Part shown: positions 1 to 12,086 of the stretch, in pieces
How the letters are laid out: each line of letters starts with the position of its first letter
How positions within the stretch are numbered: the stretch's first letter is position 1
Assembly (NCBI GenBank): GCA_022316685.1
Contig: JAKJHU010000185.1
Location: 558,001 to 622,000, forward strand
Length of the DNA stretch: 64,000 bases
Reading direction: 5' to 3'
DNA from: Progne subis subis
Taxonomy: Eukaryota; Chordata; Aves; Passeriformes; Hirundinidae
Notes under the pieces: model-generated
What the model was told of the DNA's origin: nothing
Seen by the model: the letters and a program-made list of their open reading frames with translations, nothing else
Databases searched by the model: none
Position numbers and translations under genes: made by a program

Positions 1-1147
1 GCTTCATAGTATATGCACAAAGGCTATCAAAAGCTAGAGACTTGCCAAGAAGTACTTACTGACTTTTTTCCCCTCAAACAAGTGCTGATTAGGTATGTGT
101 TTCCTTTCTGTTCTTTAAAAGAAATGGCTTCCTTTCAGTCTGGAGGATATCCCTCGTCCCAGCCTAGGTGACCAGGTCTGTTGTGGAAAGGTGTAGAGCA
201 GTGAGGATCTCAAACATGACAGATCTCTAGACCTAACTCTGCTGGGAAGAATAGATAATCTTACTAATAAGATTTCATGGCTTGCATCTAATCTGTACTG
301 AAGCTTTGTTTCTCCCTCATTAGCTCACTTCTGGGTTTATAGAGGGCCTGCATAAAGGCTGACCCAAAACTAAGAAAAATCTAGATAAAAAGTAAAATAT
401 CTACATATACTGGGCAGAATAGAAATACGGGGACTGTTAAGGTATGAGAGAGCACAGATATGAATCAATCCCAATGCTGTGTTCCAGAACTGCATAGTAA
501 ATGTGGCCTGTGTCTTTTGTTACAGACCTTGTTATGACAGGATTTTCAGAGCATGTAGTAGATGCTTAATTCTTAGTTTGGTTGGGAGCACCATGATTTT
601 TATTACTGATTTCAAAGTAAACAGAGGTTGCATGGCACAAAAGACAAGGTATTGACATACCAATGCAATATTGAGAAAGCATATTTTTAAATACAGAAAG
701 TAGTTAAAACAGAGCACCTGTGTGTACACTTCTGATTGTGTTCAGCCAAAGAATTTTTCTGCTGTGAAGTCTTCGATTAAAAGTGATTTAAACCGCAAGT
801 AGAATTGCTCAGTAATTGCTTACAGCATCTTCTCCCTGGTCTCGTATGTGATCACAGAAAATGCGACATTTCACAAAGTCTTACTCCTGGAGGTCCCCAG
901 CACCTCTCTCTGTTGGCAGAATAAAAAAGATAAGAATGGATTTAGCAGCGAGACTCAGGAGTCTGCCTTCAGACCTGTCAGATATCTGTGTTTGGATGTC
1001 TGCAGTTTCTGATAGCACCTTTCCCTTCTTGCTTCAACTTTGGCACCCAAAAGTACTTGCAACTGCTATAAATCTCACCCTGGTTAAAGGATTCCAGGGA
1101 AGGATAATTTGTATTGAGTTTTCTCCCTGCTTTTTGTAGGGGAGAAA

Positions 1148-1153
1148 TTTTTT

Positions 1154-1187
<34 letters not shown>

Positions 1188-1202
1188 CTTTTTTCTTTTC
1201 TT
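1148..1202. repeat. Poly-T tract with C interruptions
   Basis: T-rich low-complexity run whose core is 32 uninterrupted T (1156-1187), with single C breaks on both sides. It is not next to a recognisable retroposon, so it cannot be called a poly-A tail. It generates spurious Lys-rich frames on the minus strand and Phe-rich frames on the plus strand. Confidence 0.95.
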
Positions 1203-2190
1203 CCAGTTTGGGCTTTTTCCTGCAAAAAGAGAACTGTCTATTTCCAATGCCTTTCATAAAGTGAACAATGGCTGGTTTACAAAACAAGCAGGTTAAAAAC
1301 GTGGAACTTTTTGCAAAGAGTATTTTTCTATCTGACAATTTTGTGGCATTGAGCTTCACTGTACAAGCTCTTGAAGAACTTTTTCCTGTATTCCCATATG
1401 TAGTTCTGAATCTTGTCTCAATTAATTAGTTTTTATTTACTCTATCACTTCAATGTCTTGTTTGTTAAATCTACCTGCTGCAGTTGCTTTAATGCAGTGT
1501 GTTAGCAGTCGTACCTGAGGCTGTGGAATGAGCATTACGTAATGGATCTTATTATTTTTTACTAGAGTTTTTAAAAGGCTGTCCAAATTTATGCTTGATC
1601 TTGATTCTGTTTTAACAATATTTACATCAGTTACCATTTATTTCTGTTTAGTTTATTCTTTTGAAGAAATTAACCTCTTCAGGGGAAAAAATGCAAGCAA
1701 GGAAATTTACTCAAGCCAAAGGTTTTTAAGTATTGAATTTAAATAATAGAGACAAGATTCTGTTGCCTGGTTTTATTTGTTTAGTTCTCTTGCAATATTT
1801 ATTCTGATTGCTTCACTAATTTCTTAATGTAAAGATACAAAGTATCCATCCCCTCACTGTGAAGTAATTAGTAGCTTCGCAATAAATTTGGCAAGCTAGT
1901 TTGATAAAAATTTCTACAATTATTTTGATTTTTGCTATTGTTGCTCTGCAGTTTTTTTTGTCAGCTACAGAAATGCTAACATATTCCCTTGGGCTTCCAG
2001 AAAGCCATTAGTCCTAGACTTCTGCATGTGTATCCTGGCAAAGGGTGTCCAACACTAATTTTGAGTGTTTGCAATTTTCAACCCAGCTGGTTGCACAGCA
2101 TCCACAGTGAGAGGAATGAAGCCAGTACTGCAATTTTCAGTAAGAGCATTCTCTACTCTTGAAGATTAAATGTTGTCTTCCTTAATCCCC

Positions 2191-2214
2191 TTTTTTTTTT
2201 TTTTTTTTTTTTTT
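2191..2214. repeat. Poly-T run (T24)
   Basis: 24 consecutive T flanked by CCCC on the left and CCC on the right. No transposon body is recognisable beside it. Confidence 0.95.
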
Positions 2215-2602
2215 CCCACTCTGAAGTATACAATACTGATTTCATTAGGCAAACATGCTATAAATGCATCCGAAAAGTGATGTGATGATGGATGGTTTTA
2301 TTTGGTTGTTTCAGCAACCTGTTCTTTATATACTGTCTTCATTCTTCAAATGAGAGCATCTTATTTCTTGCGTGAGATTTAAAAATTACTGTCTGGTTCT
2401 GGCCGGACTCATTGTAATCGCTATCTTAGGACTTGTGTCTCTGGTTATCTGTAACACAATCCAGTGTCAGTTGTGCCCCCGTGGTCAGATAGTAAACTGG
2501 CAGATTGCTAATCTTTATTTTTACTGTATTTCCTCCTACCTTTCCCTGGCTCAACAGCTATCACTTAGAGAACTAAATTATTTGTCAGTACCACAGTGCT
2601 AA

Positions 2603-5562
2603 TTGTACTAGTTGTACGGGGTTTTCTTCTCCTTTTTATGTGGGGGAAAATCAACAACTACTAATTTACTTTAAGGACATAAACTGCATTTGTTGCTTCT
2701 GCTCAGTACAATGATGGAAAGTCTCTCTTGCATGTGTGTGTAGAATTAATTGAAATTGTTCCTCTGTGCATGCATGTACTGTCCAGGCCAGTTCCTGTGC
2801 GCTCGGAGACATTCATTTGGAAGGAACTTGGTCGTATGATCACAGTGAGTCACTGGAGATAATTCTGTGCCTCTCTGGGGCTGAGGTTGTTTACAATGAG
2901 CAATGGGAAAGCACTAATCCTCCCTCAGAGCTCTCCATCTGCAGAAACAGATGACTGTTCATTTCAGAAATTTGTCCTGATATAGGGCAAAGAGCACATC
3001 TCCTTAATCACCCAAATGGCCCATTTTTATAAATGGGTGCTTTCTTGTGTAACTCATGCATACGTACAGACACAGAGAGAAACTCCACTCTAGTTTTGGT
3101 GATTGATTTCATTATTTTAATGGGTGATAATCCACACTGTGGAATAACACGGCTCTTTTAAGGTAAAGCTTTTAGAAACCACTTTGTTAAAATATGCCAC
3201 TTAGAATAGTGAGAGAAAAAAGGACAGAACAGCTACCACTTAACATACACATATATTTGTGTCTTCTGAATGCCTGAACCGAGACACCTGTTTATTGTAA
3301 AACATATGCAAGAAAGAATTACAAAAGCAGCAGATGCTATCCTGACCCAAGCAAGAGAACATGAAAGTCAGAACACTTTGTTTGAAGGACTGCTGCCAGA
3401 AGCACTGTCCCAGTACCCTACACACTTTTAATGCTTCATGCTCTGAAGCAACTCTTTTTATCAGCAGGAGCAGTGGAACAATTTTATGCATATAGAGTTA
3501 GACTATGCAGCTTTCTTGTTCAGCCAGTACAATCTTTTAACAGCGGGTAGCCACCAGGAAAACATACTAAAAACATAACCATGATAGGGATTTCTGAAAT
3601 AATTCTAGATTTTCCATATATTTGACTAATATTACAGTTCTGCGTGGTTTTTGTGTTTTGGAAATTGCAAGACTGTTTCTCTACTGACAAGACAGACCTC
3701 TTTAACTCTAACAGCGAGAGGGACTACATGGAAAACAGTTTTCTATACTGTGAAACTTACCAGCTTTTCAAGTTCTTCCCCATGTTTCTTTAGAACTGAG
3801 AAAAAAGGCTTAATAAGTGTGTGTGTGTGTGCATAGAAGCTGATTTTCATAGGCAGAGAAGAGGGATGCAGAAGAGAAAGAAGATGAGACAAGCGTTAAA
3901 AAAACCCCTCAAACACACCAATGTGTGATAGTCAAGTACCTGTTCTGACATCCCAAGTCAAGCTCTTAAATTATTAATACAGTTTGTCTTCTTTCCCAGT
4001 GGATGTCGTGCCAAAGTTGACTTACTTGGACTGAAATGTTTCATTTTTGAAAACCTGGCAGTTTCCCAACAGCCACAGTTCATTAAAGCTTCCCCTTAGG
4101 AAAAGCAATCATTCAGTGACATGTTTATAAGTGTGAACTCCTCAGTACCTGTCCTACAGCATTGTGAGGAATGAACAGCAGCTCCATAGGTCTCCTGGAA
4201 TGTAGCACACCCACCAGCACTCTGATTGTATTATATGTGGCACACAATAATGTAGAAAACCCATAATGTGATGAATATTTTATACTTTCCTCATATAAAT
4301 TATTAATTTGGTGTTCATTCACCTTTAATGAGCTAAATTAGAATCACATTGTTTAAAACATGGTCCATTTTTACTTGTCTTATAAGATAAGGGCATGTTA
4401 AAGATTCCATATATCAAGCTGTAGACCACATTTTCCTTTAGATTTCCCTCCCTGAGTCCTGCTGCCTCTGGTAATATTTGCAACCCATATTTTGCTTATT
4501 TGTATGAAAAACTGTTATTATCAGGAAGCGCTGTACAGAAGTGCCACTGAGGTTGTGAAAAGCCACCAAGAACAAGCTAAGCTGTCATTCCTACTCCTCT
4601 AATTTCAACCTGGAAGAGATGCATGGAACTTCCCCTTTATCTCCTTCTTGTGGTCCCTGCATGGGAATACCTGATATGGCCACTCCCAATGACAAGGAGG
4701 CCTGGCTTCTTTCGTTAGATGCCACTACAATTTAGACTTGGGTGGTAATGCAGAATAAAAGTACTCATCTCCATCCAGCAGACTCAGAGGGATGTGGAAA
4801 GTACAGGACGAAACTTTCAGAACAGAATGAAGCAAAGTGAGGAAAAACATTACGGGGAATGGAAGAATAATCAGAAAGAATGAGGGGATGCCGGGTAACT
4901 GGCCAGGCAAATGGCATCAGAATGCAAAAGGGCGTGAAAAGGAAATGGAAAACAGTAACCAAGAAGAGGAAGGAAACATATGTTAAGATATCAAGCACAA
5001 GTGTTTAATATTACCTGTGCACTCTGTCAGATATATCTGAGGGGGAATGTTTTATGCAGTCATGTTTTCAACTTCATGAGTTAGTAATTATGTAGCCTGG
5101 CTGCCTCAGAAAAGTGAATTAAAATACAGTATTTAAACTCCTATGCACCACTATCTCATCTGCCAGGTGTTAGGCATTTCAGAGTGGCTTGAGGACTTAT
5201 TTATATGTATTATATAGCTTTAAATATTGTACAGATGTGAATACAATCACACAATTTTGAATGTGCACATTTAATAAGGCATCTGTGTTTTTCACAGCAA
5301 TAACTGCATAAAAGAGGGAACTGTGAATGAATCCTTGGATCTGTGATTTTTAACATAAATATGCAGTAAATATTGTTAGCTCTCTATTAAAAGGGACATG
5401 GGGCAAATACAATAAGTGTTGAGAAGAGGTATAAATTTCCAAATGTTATGTGTAAAATATCTCATTGACTTGGAGGATTCCAGCTAAATCTCAGCAATAT
5501 AAAATTAATTACTTTCATTTTAGCTTTTTATTATATTTTTTGAAGAAAAGTGCACTTCTACT
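2603..5562. other. Non-coding unique DNA
   Basis: No gene or mobile element recognised. The longest open frame is 83 codons (reverse, 3240-3491) and looks like chance. A short GT microsatellite lies at 3817-3831. The 2.77-2.96 kb part is somewhat richer in G+C but matches no family I know. Confidence 0.6.
3817..3831. repeat. GT dinucleotide microsatellite
   Basis: About seven uninterrupted GT units. Short, and probably of limited polymorphism. Confidence 0.9.
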
Positions 5563-5628
5563 AAAAAAAAAAAAAAAAAAACAAAAAACCAAAAAAACCC
5601 CCCAAAAAAACCCAAAAACACCCCCACC
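5563..5628. repeat. Poly-A followed by A/C-only tract
   Basis: A run of 19 A (5563-5581) passes into about 47 bases made only of A and C, with C runs of 2 to 6. It is the complementary counterpart of the G/T-only tracts at 17.2, 27.8, 48.4 and 55.5 kb. No retroposon body is seen upstream. Confidence 0.9.
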
Positions 5629-7909
5629 CTCAAATTCCTGATTCTTGTTCCCCAAGAAATGGCTTTCAAAGTTATATTTTTATTAAAAGGATTGAGCAGA
5701 ATGCAGTTCTTGTTTAAAGAGGTTTTTTTCAGGTTTAAGTTCTACAGGTTTTGTGTTCAGTGAAGAGAAATAGCCACTGTTTATAAACTTTATAAAGGCA
5801 GATACTTGTATTTTTCGGGAGTGATTCACATTGCCTTGCTATCACCTGGCAGGCTTGGTTGAAGTGAAGTAACTACTTGCTGCCACCCACCTGAAAGAAA
5901 AGCCAGACTGCATCCCCAGCTGCTTCTCAAGTGCTGCTATATGCTGGTGTGGAGCAGAGAGCCTTGGCCGTGCAGTGAGGCTGTTGTTTCAGCTGCAAGG
6001 TGATCTCCCCCTCATAAGAATGGTGCATGTCTGCATGATCCCTCTTCTTTGGTCTGTCTTGTGTTGCTTATTCGCTCCTGGTTTGTACTGGAATGGAACA
6101 GGCAGAAGTACATGATCAACTGGTCCAAGATGGGTAATTTCTCTGTGCTATAATTACATTAAAGGGAGGAGACCAAGTGTTTATTCAAACCATGTCCCAT
6201 GGTTTTGAGTCTAACTCTAGAACCCTTTGTTCTGAAAGGGACTAGGTGTGTTTTCACAATGTCAGATACAGCAGAAAAGCAGATTAAGGTGGTTTCCTTG
6301 CCTTTTCCAACATATAGCTGTGATTCTGCAGGTAAGACTCCATGTCAGTGTGACTGTGAGTAAATAGTGCGCTCTCTAAATATGAGCACAACATGACGGA
6401 GTTTATATTGGAGAGCTTGACTTTGCAGAGCCACAGCTGTGCCCCTTGTTGTGCTGGGTCACACTGTTCAAACAGAAGATGTTTGCTGCAGAGCTGAACT
6501 TTGACGACCAATACACCTGTGTTTACTCTGGGCAGAGAGGGTTGGACAGAGCTATATGGAAGTGCCATTTTATTGTGTTTAAAAAAATCCCATTGACTAG
6601 GAATGTTTTCTTATGATGGTGCATTTATGCTGGCAAAGCCATCTTCATTGAAATCAGGTTTTTCAAGTTTAGTTTATATTGCAAGCAATGTTTATCAAAA
6701 TACATAGCTTTAAGAGTTAAAAAAAAAAGTTAATAAATTATGTATCTCTATTTTTCCATAATTTGCATTCAGGACTGAATGTTGTCAAGACATGTTTTTG
6801 AAAACTTGATTTAAAGTTAAAAAATTGCTATAATTTGCTAACTAAATAAAAACACTTTTTTTTTTCTTTTTTTTTTTTTTTCTCCCCTGAAATGCAAGCA
6901 GTAGAATGTGAGACATTTTTTATGCTTGACATTACTGATGCTCCAAGGCTAGAACTATGGCTCAAATCCTGAGGAATTTTTACCTAAAACCTTTACTACT
7001 GTACTACTACCAGTTCAAGGTTATTATACATCCATTTGGATATTTTCAGCAGTAAATTCCCAAACACCTATGCTATTTTTATTGTAAAAAAATTCCTTGG
7101 TTTTTGGTTTTTTTAAAAGAAATTCAGCACATCTTTCTGAGGAGAGTTATTATTGCTACTGTAAAATCAATTAGAATGCATTTGCATGGCTTAATTGCCC
7201 TTGAATAATGCGAACTCTTCCACTCCGACTGACATGAGATGGAAGGAAAAGGCAGTGAGACTTGCATAATCTTCCTATTAAATTCAAACTGCTAAAATGA
7301 AAGGAAAACTGGCTTGGAATTTGTCTTAAATCGCTTTTCTCTTTCCCCAGTGATGCAGATACAGCAGGAATCTGAAACGAATTTGGTTAGCCCTTAGGAA
7401 GGAACAATTACATTTAATTTCAAGACATTTAATAATGGCTGACATTTGCTATGGTCTGTGGAGTTCTTCTTTATGAAGATTAAGGTTTCAGAAATGGTAG
7501 TCAGGTTATTTTAATTTTATAGTAAACTTTAAATTATTTTTTCCTGTTAGTGATTGCTACTCACCGTGCTATTTCTCCATGCACTGTAGAGCAGTGCTGG
7601 GTTTTACTGAGATGCCTAAGCAGCTTTATTTGTTAATTTGCTCATCCATGCATCCATCCACAATGTGTAATTCCTTTTCAAAGCTCCTTGAGATGCTTTT
7701 GTTTCTCTCTAACCTGTGATGAAAACTCTGGTCTTCACTAAAATTCTTATATTTTTAAAGAGACTTTACAGTTACCTCCAGTGTTTTCCTTTGGTGCTGG
7801 TGGAAGAAGAGCTTCTGGCAGGTAACTTCTTGATTGTGTTTCCTCAAATTCTATTGGTATTAAAATAATATAAATAGTAAATGGCAAAAGGTAGTGCAGA
7901 ATTAACATT
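5629..7909. other. Non-coding unique DNA
   Basis: No gene or transposon recognised. The longest open frame is 94 codons (reverse, 6284-6568), without a recognisable domain. A T/C tract lies at 6856-6885. Confidence 0.6.
6856..6885. repeat. Poly-T tract
   Basis: T10, one C, T15, then a C-rich end. Simple low-complexity sequence without an attached element. Confidence 0.9.
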
Positions 7910-8968
7910 GGCCCATTACAGGATGGGGATAGTCACCTCACAAACAGGGACTTGGACGAAGCAGAGGTTTTTAACACATTCTTTACCTCTGCTTTCAACA
8001 TGGATAATGGACCAAGGGAGGGTCTCAGTGCCCTGAGCTGGAGGGACATGCCTATGAGAATGATCAGCTTCCAGTTAGCCCTGAGCTTGCGTGGCATCTG
8101 CTGCTCCAGCTGGATCCCTACAAATCTATGGGTCCTGTTGGGATTCATCCAAGGATCCTCAAAGAGCTGTTGATGAGAGAGGATTGTAAATCCTCTCTCA
8201 ATGATTTATGAGTGATCTTGGGAATCTGGAGAGGTCCCAGCTTGAGAACGTTATCTTAATTTTCAAGAAAGACAGGAAGGAGAACCTTGGAAACCAGAGG
8301 CCTGCCGGTCTCTCTTCAGTGTCCAGTAAAATCACGGCAAAGGTTATTGTGGGAGGGGTTGAAAAACCCAGTCATCAGTCACAGCCATCAGGGCTTCATG
8401 AGGGAGAAGTCCTGCTTGTCGAATCCAATTTCCTTCCACAGAGGGGTAACCACCTAGTTGATCTGGGAAAAGCAGTAGATGTAATCTCTCTGGACTTCAG
8501 CAAAGCTTTGGATACTGTCTCTCACGGGACCTTTCTGGACAAGATGTCCTGCCCACAGCTGGATAACCATGCTCTTTATGGCATGGGTGAGCAACTGGCT
8601 CACGAGTCAGGCACAGAGACCTCATTGAGGTCTTCAGCATCTCTCAAGGGGAAAGTGGAGGGGCAGACAGTGATGTCTTCTCTGTGCCCAGCGATAGGAC
8701 TCAAGGAAATGGCTTGAAATTCTGTCAGGAAAGGTTTAGGCTGGCTATCAGGGAAGGGTTCATCACCCAGAGGGTGGTTGGGAACTGGAACAGGCTCCCC
8801 AGGGAAGTGGTTACAGCGCCAAGCCTGACAGAGTTAAAGAAGCATTTGGACAATGCTCTTGAGCACAGGGTGTGACTCTTGGGGGGGTTCCTGTGCAGGA
8901 GGTGGACTCCATGATACTTGTGGGTCCCTTCCAACTCAGCATATTCTGTGATTCCATGAAATTCCATC
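7910..8968 (+). mobile_element. CR1 LINE fragment, ORF2 reverse transcriptase, internally deleted
   Basis: 5'-truncated CR1 (chicken repeat 1) non-LTR retrotransposon in forward orientation. The linker before the RT reads AEVFNTFFTSAFN (from about 7960). RT palm motif A survives as LDFSKALDTVSH (about 8490-8526), giving a 169-codon open frame at 8208-8717. The C-terminal part follows in another frame as DRTQGNGLKFCQ, then NWNRLPREVV and LKKHLDNALEHRV, up to the stop near 8873. The 3' UTR ends with the CR1 hallmark: CCTTCCAACTCAG followed by degenerate ATTCTGTG octamers (8945-8968). A jump near 8622 joins the palm region directly to the C-terminal region, so the catalytic Asp-Asp motif and the thumb are missing. 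Frames shift between segments and the element is dead. It carries a striking hairpin at 8174-8200. The CR1 identity is certain from the motifs; the exact 5' boundary is approximate. Confidence 0.95.
8174..8200. repeat. Perfect 12-bp inverted repeat with 3-base loop
   Basis: The left arm TGAGAGAGGATT (8174-8185), the loop GTA and the right arm AATCCTCTCTCA (8189-8200) form a perfect hairpin inside the CR1 RT region. The expected CR1 sequence lacks such symmetry here. It looks like a local templated mutation of this copy rather than a family feature. Confidence 0.9.
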
Positions 8969-8986
8969 ACCATGTTGTGGGCTGTA

Positions 8987-9007
8987 ATTTTTTTTTTTTT
9001 TTTTTTT
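8987..9007. repeat. Poly-T run just downstream of CR1
   Basis: 21 consecutive T lying about 19 bases after the CR1 3' end. CR1 elements end in octamer repeats rather than poly-A, so this is probably not a tail of that element. Confidence 0.9.
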
Positions 9008-10416
9008 CTGAAGGCATGTATTTTCCTTTCTAAAGTCTATAGTCATATTTCAGAAAAAAATCACACAGGGTTAGTTTTGATCTAAGTTTTGATTTTTTTC
9101 ATTGGATTTAGTGAGTTCTATTGGTGACTTTTCTTACTCTGATGTAATGATTGCCTTGAAGCTATTGCTTATGGTGTTTCTAACCATGTTGGTATAGTTG
9201 AACAGCATTAATCCAAATTATAAGAGTTACTGGAGTGCACATCACTACCCTTTCTGTTGCACAGCTGCATTATCTGTGGAGAGAATTGGGCTTTCTTTTG
9301 TATTAGTAAGCCTCAGTTCATCAAAGGTCTTCCTGCTTGACTAAGTCTGAACATGTATTTCTCAACCTCCCATATCAATTATTCCCTGATTCCTTCTGAC
9401 TTTGTTTCCTTGAGTTGGCAATATTTCTTTCATTGCTGTCTTCTGTGGTCTTGTTGATGAATGCTATCATTTATTGTATTTGTGGGAAAAATTTTAAACC
9501 GTTGATGGGAGTTGCCTGCAAAGTCATAAAAGTTCTTCAAATACTGGAGCTGCTTTACAAAGAAGCTGCTTTTTACAGTTCTCCAGCCTTATTAGAAACT
9601 CAGGACTGAGTAAGGGCTTCAGAGTGTGCATAGTGATTCAATCACCAGCCTTGTACTACATTTTTCTGCGTGGGAGGCTGTTTGGGACTTCTTTCAAAAA
9701 GAAAAATACAGAATTAATATATTATGCTATAGTAGGTCTATTTTTTTTTTTTTTAACTGTATTTCTAATTCTTTTGAGTATTCCATCATCCTTTTGCTGA
9801 CATTTCTGTAAATGTATGAGACCAAATATTAAAGCGCAGTCAATGAAAGAGAGACTTTAATTAAACTATTGACTCAGGATATTTCATTTTGAATATTATT
9901 GAACTTGCATTCTCTCACATTTCATTGATTAACTGCATTTAAAAGTAAGTTTTGATTTCACATAGCCTATATTATTTTTATCAATATAATCTTGTCTTTA
10001 AAGATGGCAATTTATTTCTGAGTCAATGTTAGTAAGAATATAGTCTTTACTCCGGATTATTTATTTTAGGAAACTCCTTGGAACAAGGAAAAGTATACTT
10101 TGAACTATCTGCATGTTTTCCTTCTACAGGCAATGTAAGGCTTTTTGACAATATTTCTGGATTTTTAAGCAAGTACTTTGAACCTTTTTTAAAGTGTATC
10201 TGTGAAGGAAAAGTAAGCATCAAACAGAACAGGAGCTTGGAATCATGACAATTCAAGTACCTGGCAAATTTTGTCTCATAAAACAAAAGAATTTTTAAAT
10301 ACATTTAAATAAATGGTTTGTATTAGACATGGTGACCATTTCAGTTTGGTACAAGCAAAACATCTGACCTCTCTTTTTAGACCAGCAAGGTTTTTTTGAA
10401 AATTGATCTAGCCTAA

Positions 10417-10444
10417 GAACTTCCAAAGTTTGAACTTCCAAAGT
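10417..10444. repeat. 13-bp direct duplication
   Basis: GAACTTCCAAAGT occurs at 10417-10429 and again at 10432-10444 with two T between the copies, giving a period of 15. The copies are identical, so the duplication is either recent or constrained. Confidence 0.9.
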
Positions 10445-10510
10445 CATAAGGGTTTTTTTAGAATCAAATGACATTTTTAACATTTATTTTTAATTGTTTT
10501 AAATTTTGCC

Positions 10511-10532
10511 TTTTTTTTTTTTTTTTTTTTTT
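10511..10532. repeat. Poly-T run (T22)
   Basis: 22 consecutive T in AT-rich sequence; no associated element seen. Confidence 0.95.
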
Positions 10533-12034
10533 CTTCATTAATAAAATCACAACACTGAAACATTTAAATTTAACCTGATTACTTCTTCTGCCTTCTTCAG
10601 CCTAATTAGGGTTTCAGGTGTACCATTTTGTATGGGTCTGTGCTTAGTCCCCTACGGTATCTGGATCCCTATCCGGCCCACTAGGCTGTGACACCAAGGT
10701 CAGATATGAGGTAGGCCTGCTCTAGGATATTGACAACCTTGCTGGATTTATTCATGTATTTGCAAGTTACATGCCACCAAACTGTAGACATTGCTTTTGT
10801 TTAAACAAGACTAGCTTATTATCAAAAATTTCACATCAAATGAAGAAAAGGAAGCACTTCTAGGATACAGCTCATCTCATCCTGAGGCAGATGTCTGCAA
10901 CATCTAACTAACATCACACACAGCGTCTGTTTATCCTCAGCAATTGTAGAGAACGCTCAGGGTGGTTAGCTCAAGAATTAATATCTCCAGTGCAGCAGTC
11001 TGAAACAAGGTGAGATGAATCTTTACATCCATGGGCAGCTACACTCTCCTTAAAAGGCTTTAAATAAATTGACTCTCTTAGCAAATGCATAATCCCTTCC
11101 AAAATATTTATCACCCTACTAAGAACTTTGAGTGGAATGGAATATATTTCCTCTGCTTTGAATGTTTATCTTCTAGTTTTACAGTAGTAAATGCACTGGG
11201 ATGACATCTGTAAGTATAATGTTGTTTTATGTAAGATTCAAGCATTCCAGTAAGCCAATATTTAAAATAAACCCTATCTGCTTTTAAAGTAAGTCATCTC
11301 TTAATAATAATCTTGTCCCATCAGCAATAATTCTGTGAAGATACCTAAAGATTGTAGGTTTTGTCTTCTGCTCAGCAGCTGTTCTTTCATATATGAAATG
11401 ATGAATAAAATTCTCTCCTTGTATCTAGGGATTTGGGTAGCTCACTATTAGAAATTCATTCTTGCTAACTCTCAATGAAAAGAATCAAAATAAGTTTAGC
11501 ATTTTTCCTACTGAGAAGTATCTCTAGTGTCGGTGGTGAACGAATTGTTCTCAGGGAACTGCAGAGGAATTGTCTTGCAGCATCGGTTTTAATTAAGCCA
11601 ATTTTATTGGTCTTTTTGCACCTCAAAGGACCTCTCAGATTAAGGTGGGTTGAATTCTTGTAATACAGTGACAAGTTCATATGGTCTCACTTTACGAGCA
11701 CTCAACAGACACTGCTCATGTTGAAACCCATGAGTGATGTGTGAAATAGTGCTTCTACAAATTCAGGCCAAAAGGTTGTAGTGTAGTGTTATTATACCTA
11801 TAGAAGGTTGTAGGGTTTGAATTTTTCTCTTAAAAGCCTTTAGGCTAAACCCCCTCAGATTAATGTGAATTTTTGAGGGTGTTTGAGCACAATTTTACAC
11901 ATGTTCACACACAGGATGCGTAGTTTGAGGAGCAGAAGCCCATCTGAGCATTCACAGTGGCAGTGAGCACACTCATATTGTGATGGAAGATTTGGCCTCC
12001 ACAGCTCAAGGAAAACTTTGCCAGTGCATAAATA

Positions 12035-12086
12035 ATCACAGAATCACTAGGCTGGAAAAGACCTTTGAGATCATCAATTCCAATCT
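12035..12086 (-). mobile_element. CR1 3' end remnant, reverse
   Basis: A short fragment holding only the terminal part of a CR1 3' UTR, read on the minus strand. The plus strand shows ATCACAGAATCACTAGG, then GGAAAAGACC and GAGATCATCAA, which is the complement of a CR1 tail of the 'gatgatct ... ggtc ... ccaacc' type. Severe 5' truncation is usual for CR1. The inner boundary is approximate. Confidence 0.75.

Larger units (their letters stand above)
1..2371. other. Non-coding unique DNA, AT-rich
   Basis: No recognisable gene or transposon. The open frames here reach 92 codons and resemble no protein I know; several run through the poly-T tract at 1148-1202 and encode only Lys or Phe runs. Other contents are a second T run (2191-2214) and scattered AT-rich sequence. 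It may be intronic or intergenic; the sequence alone does not say which. Confidence 0.6.
9008..12034. other. Non-coding unique DNA
   Basis: No gene or transposon recognised. Open frames are all under 90 codons. It includes T22 at 10511-10532 and a 13-bp tandem-like duplication at 10417-10444. Confidence 0.6.

Noticed and set aside
978..1359. Overlapping frames with long Lys runs
   Set aside because: Caused by the poly-T tract at 1148-1202.
8208..8717. 169-codon open frame as a host gene
   Set aside because: It is CR1 reverse transcriptase (LDFSKALDTVSH motif), internally deleted.
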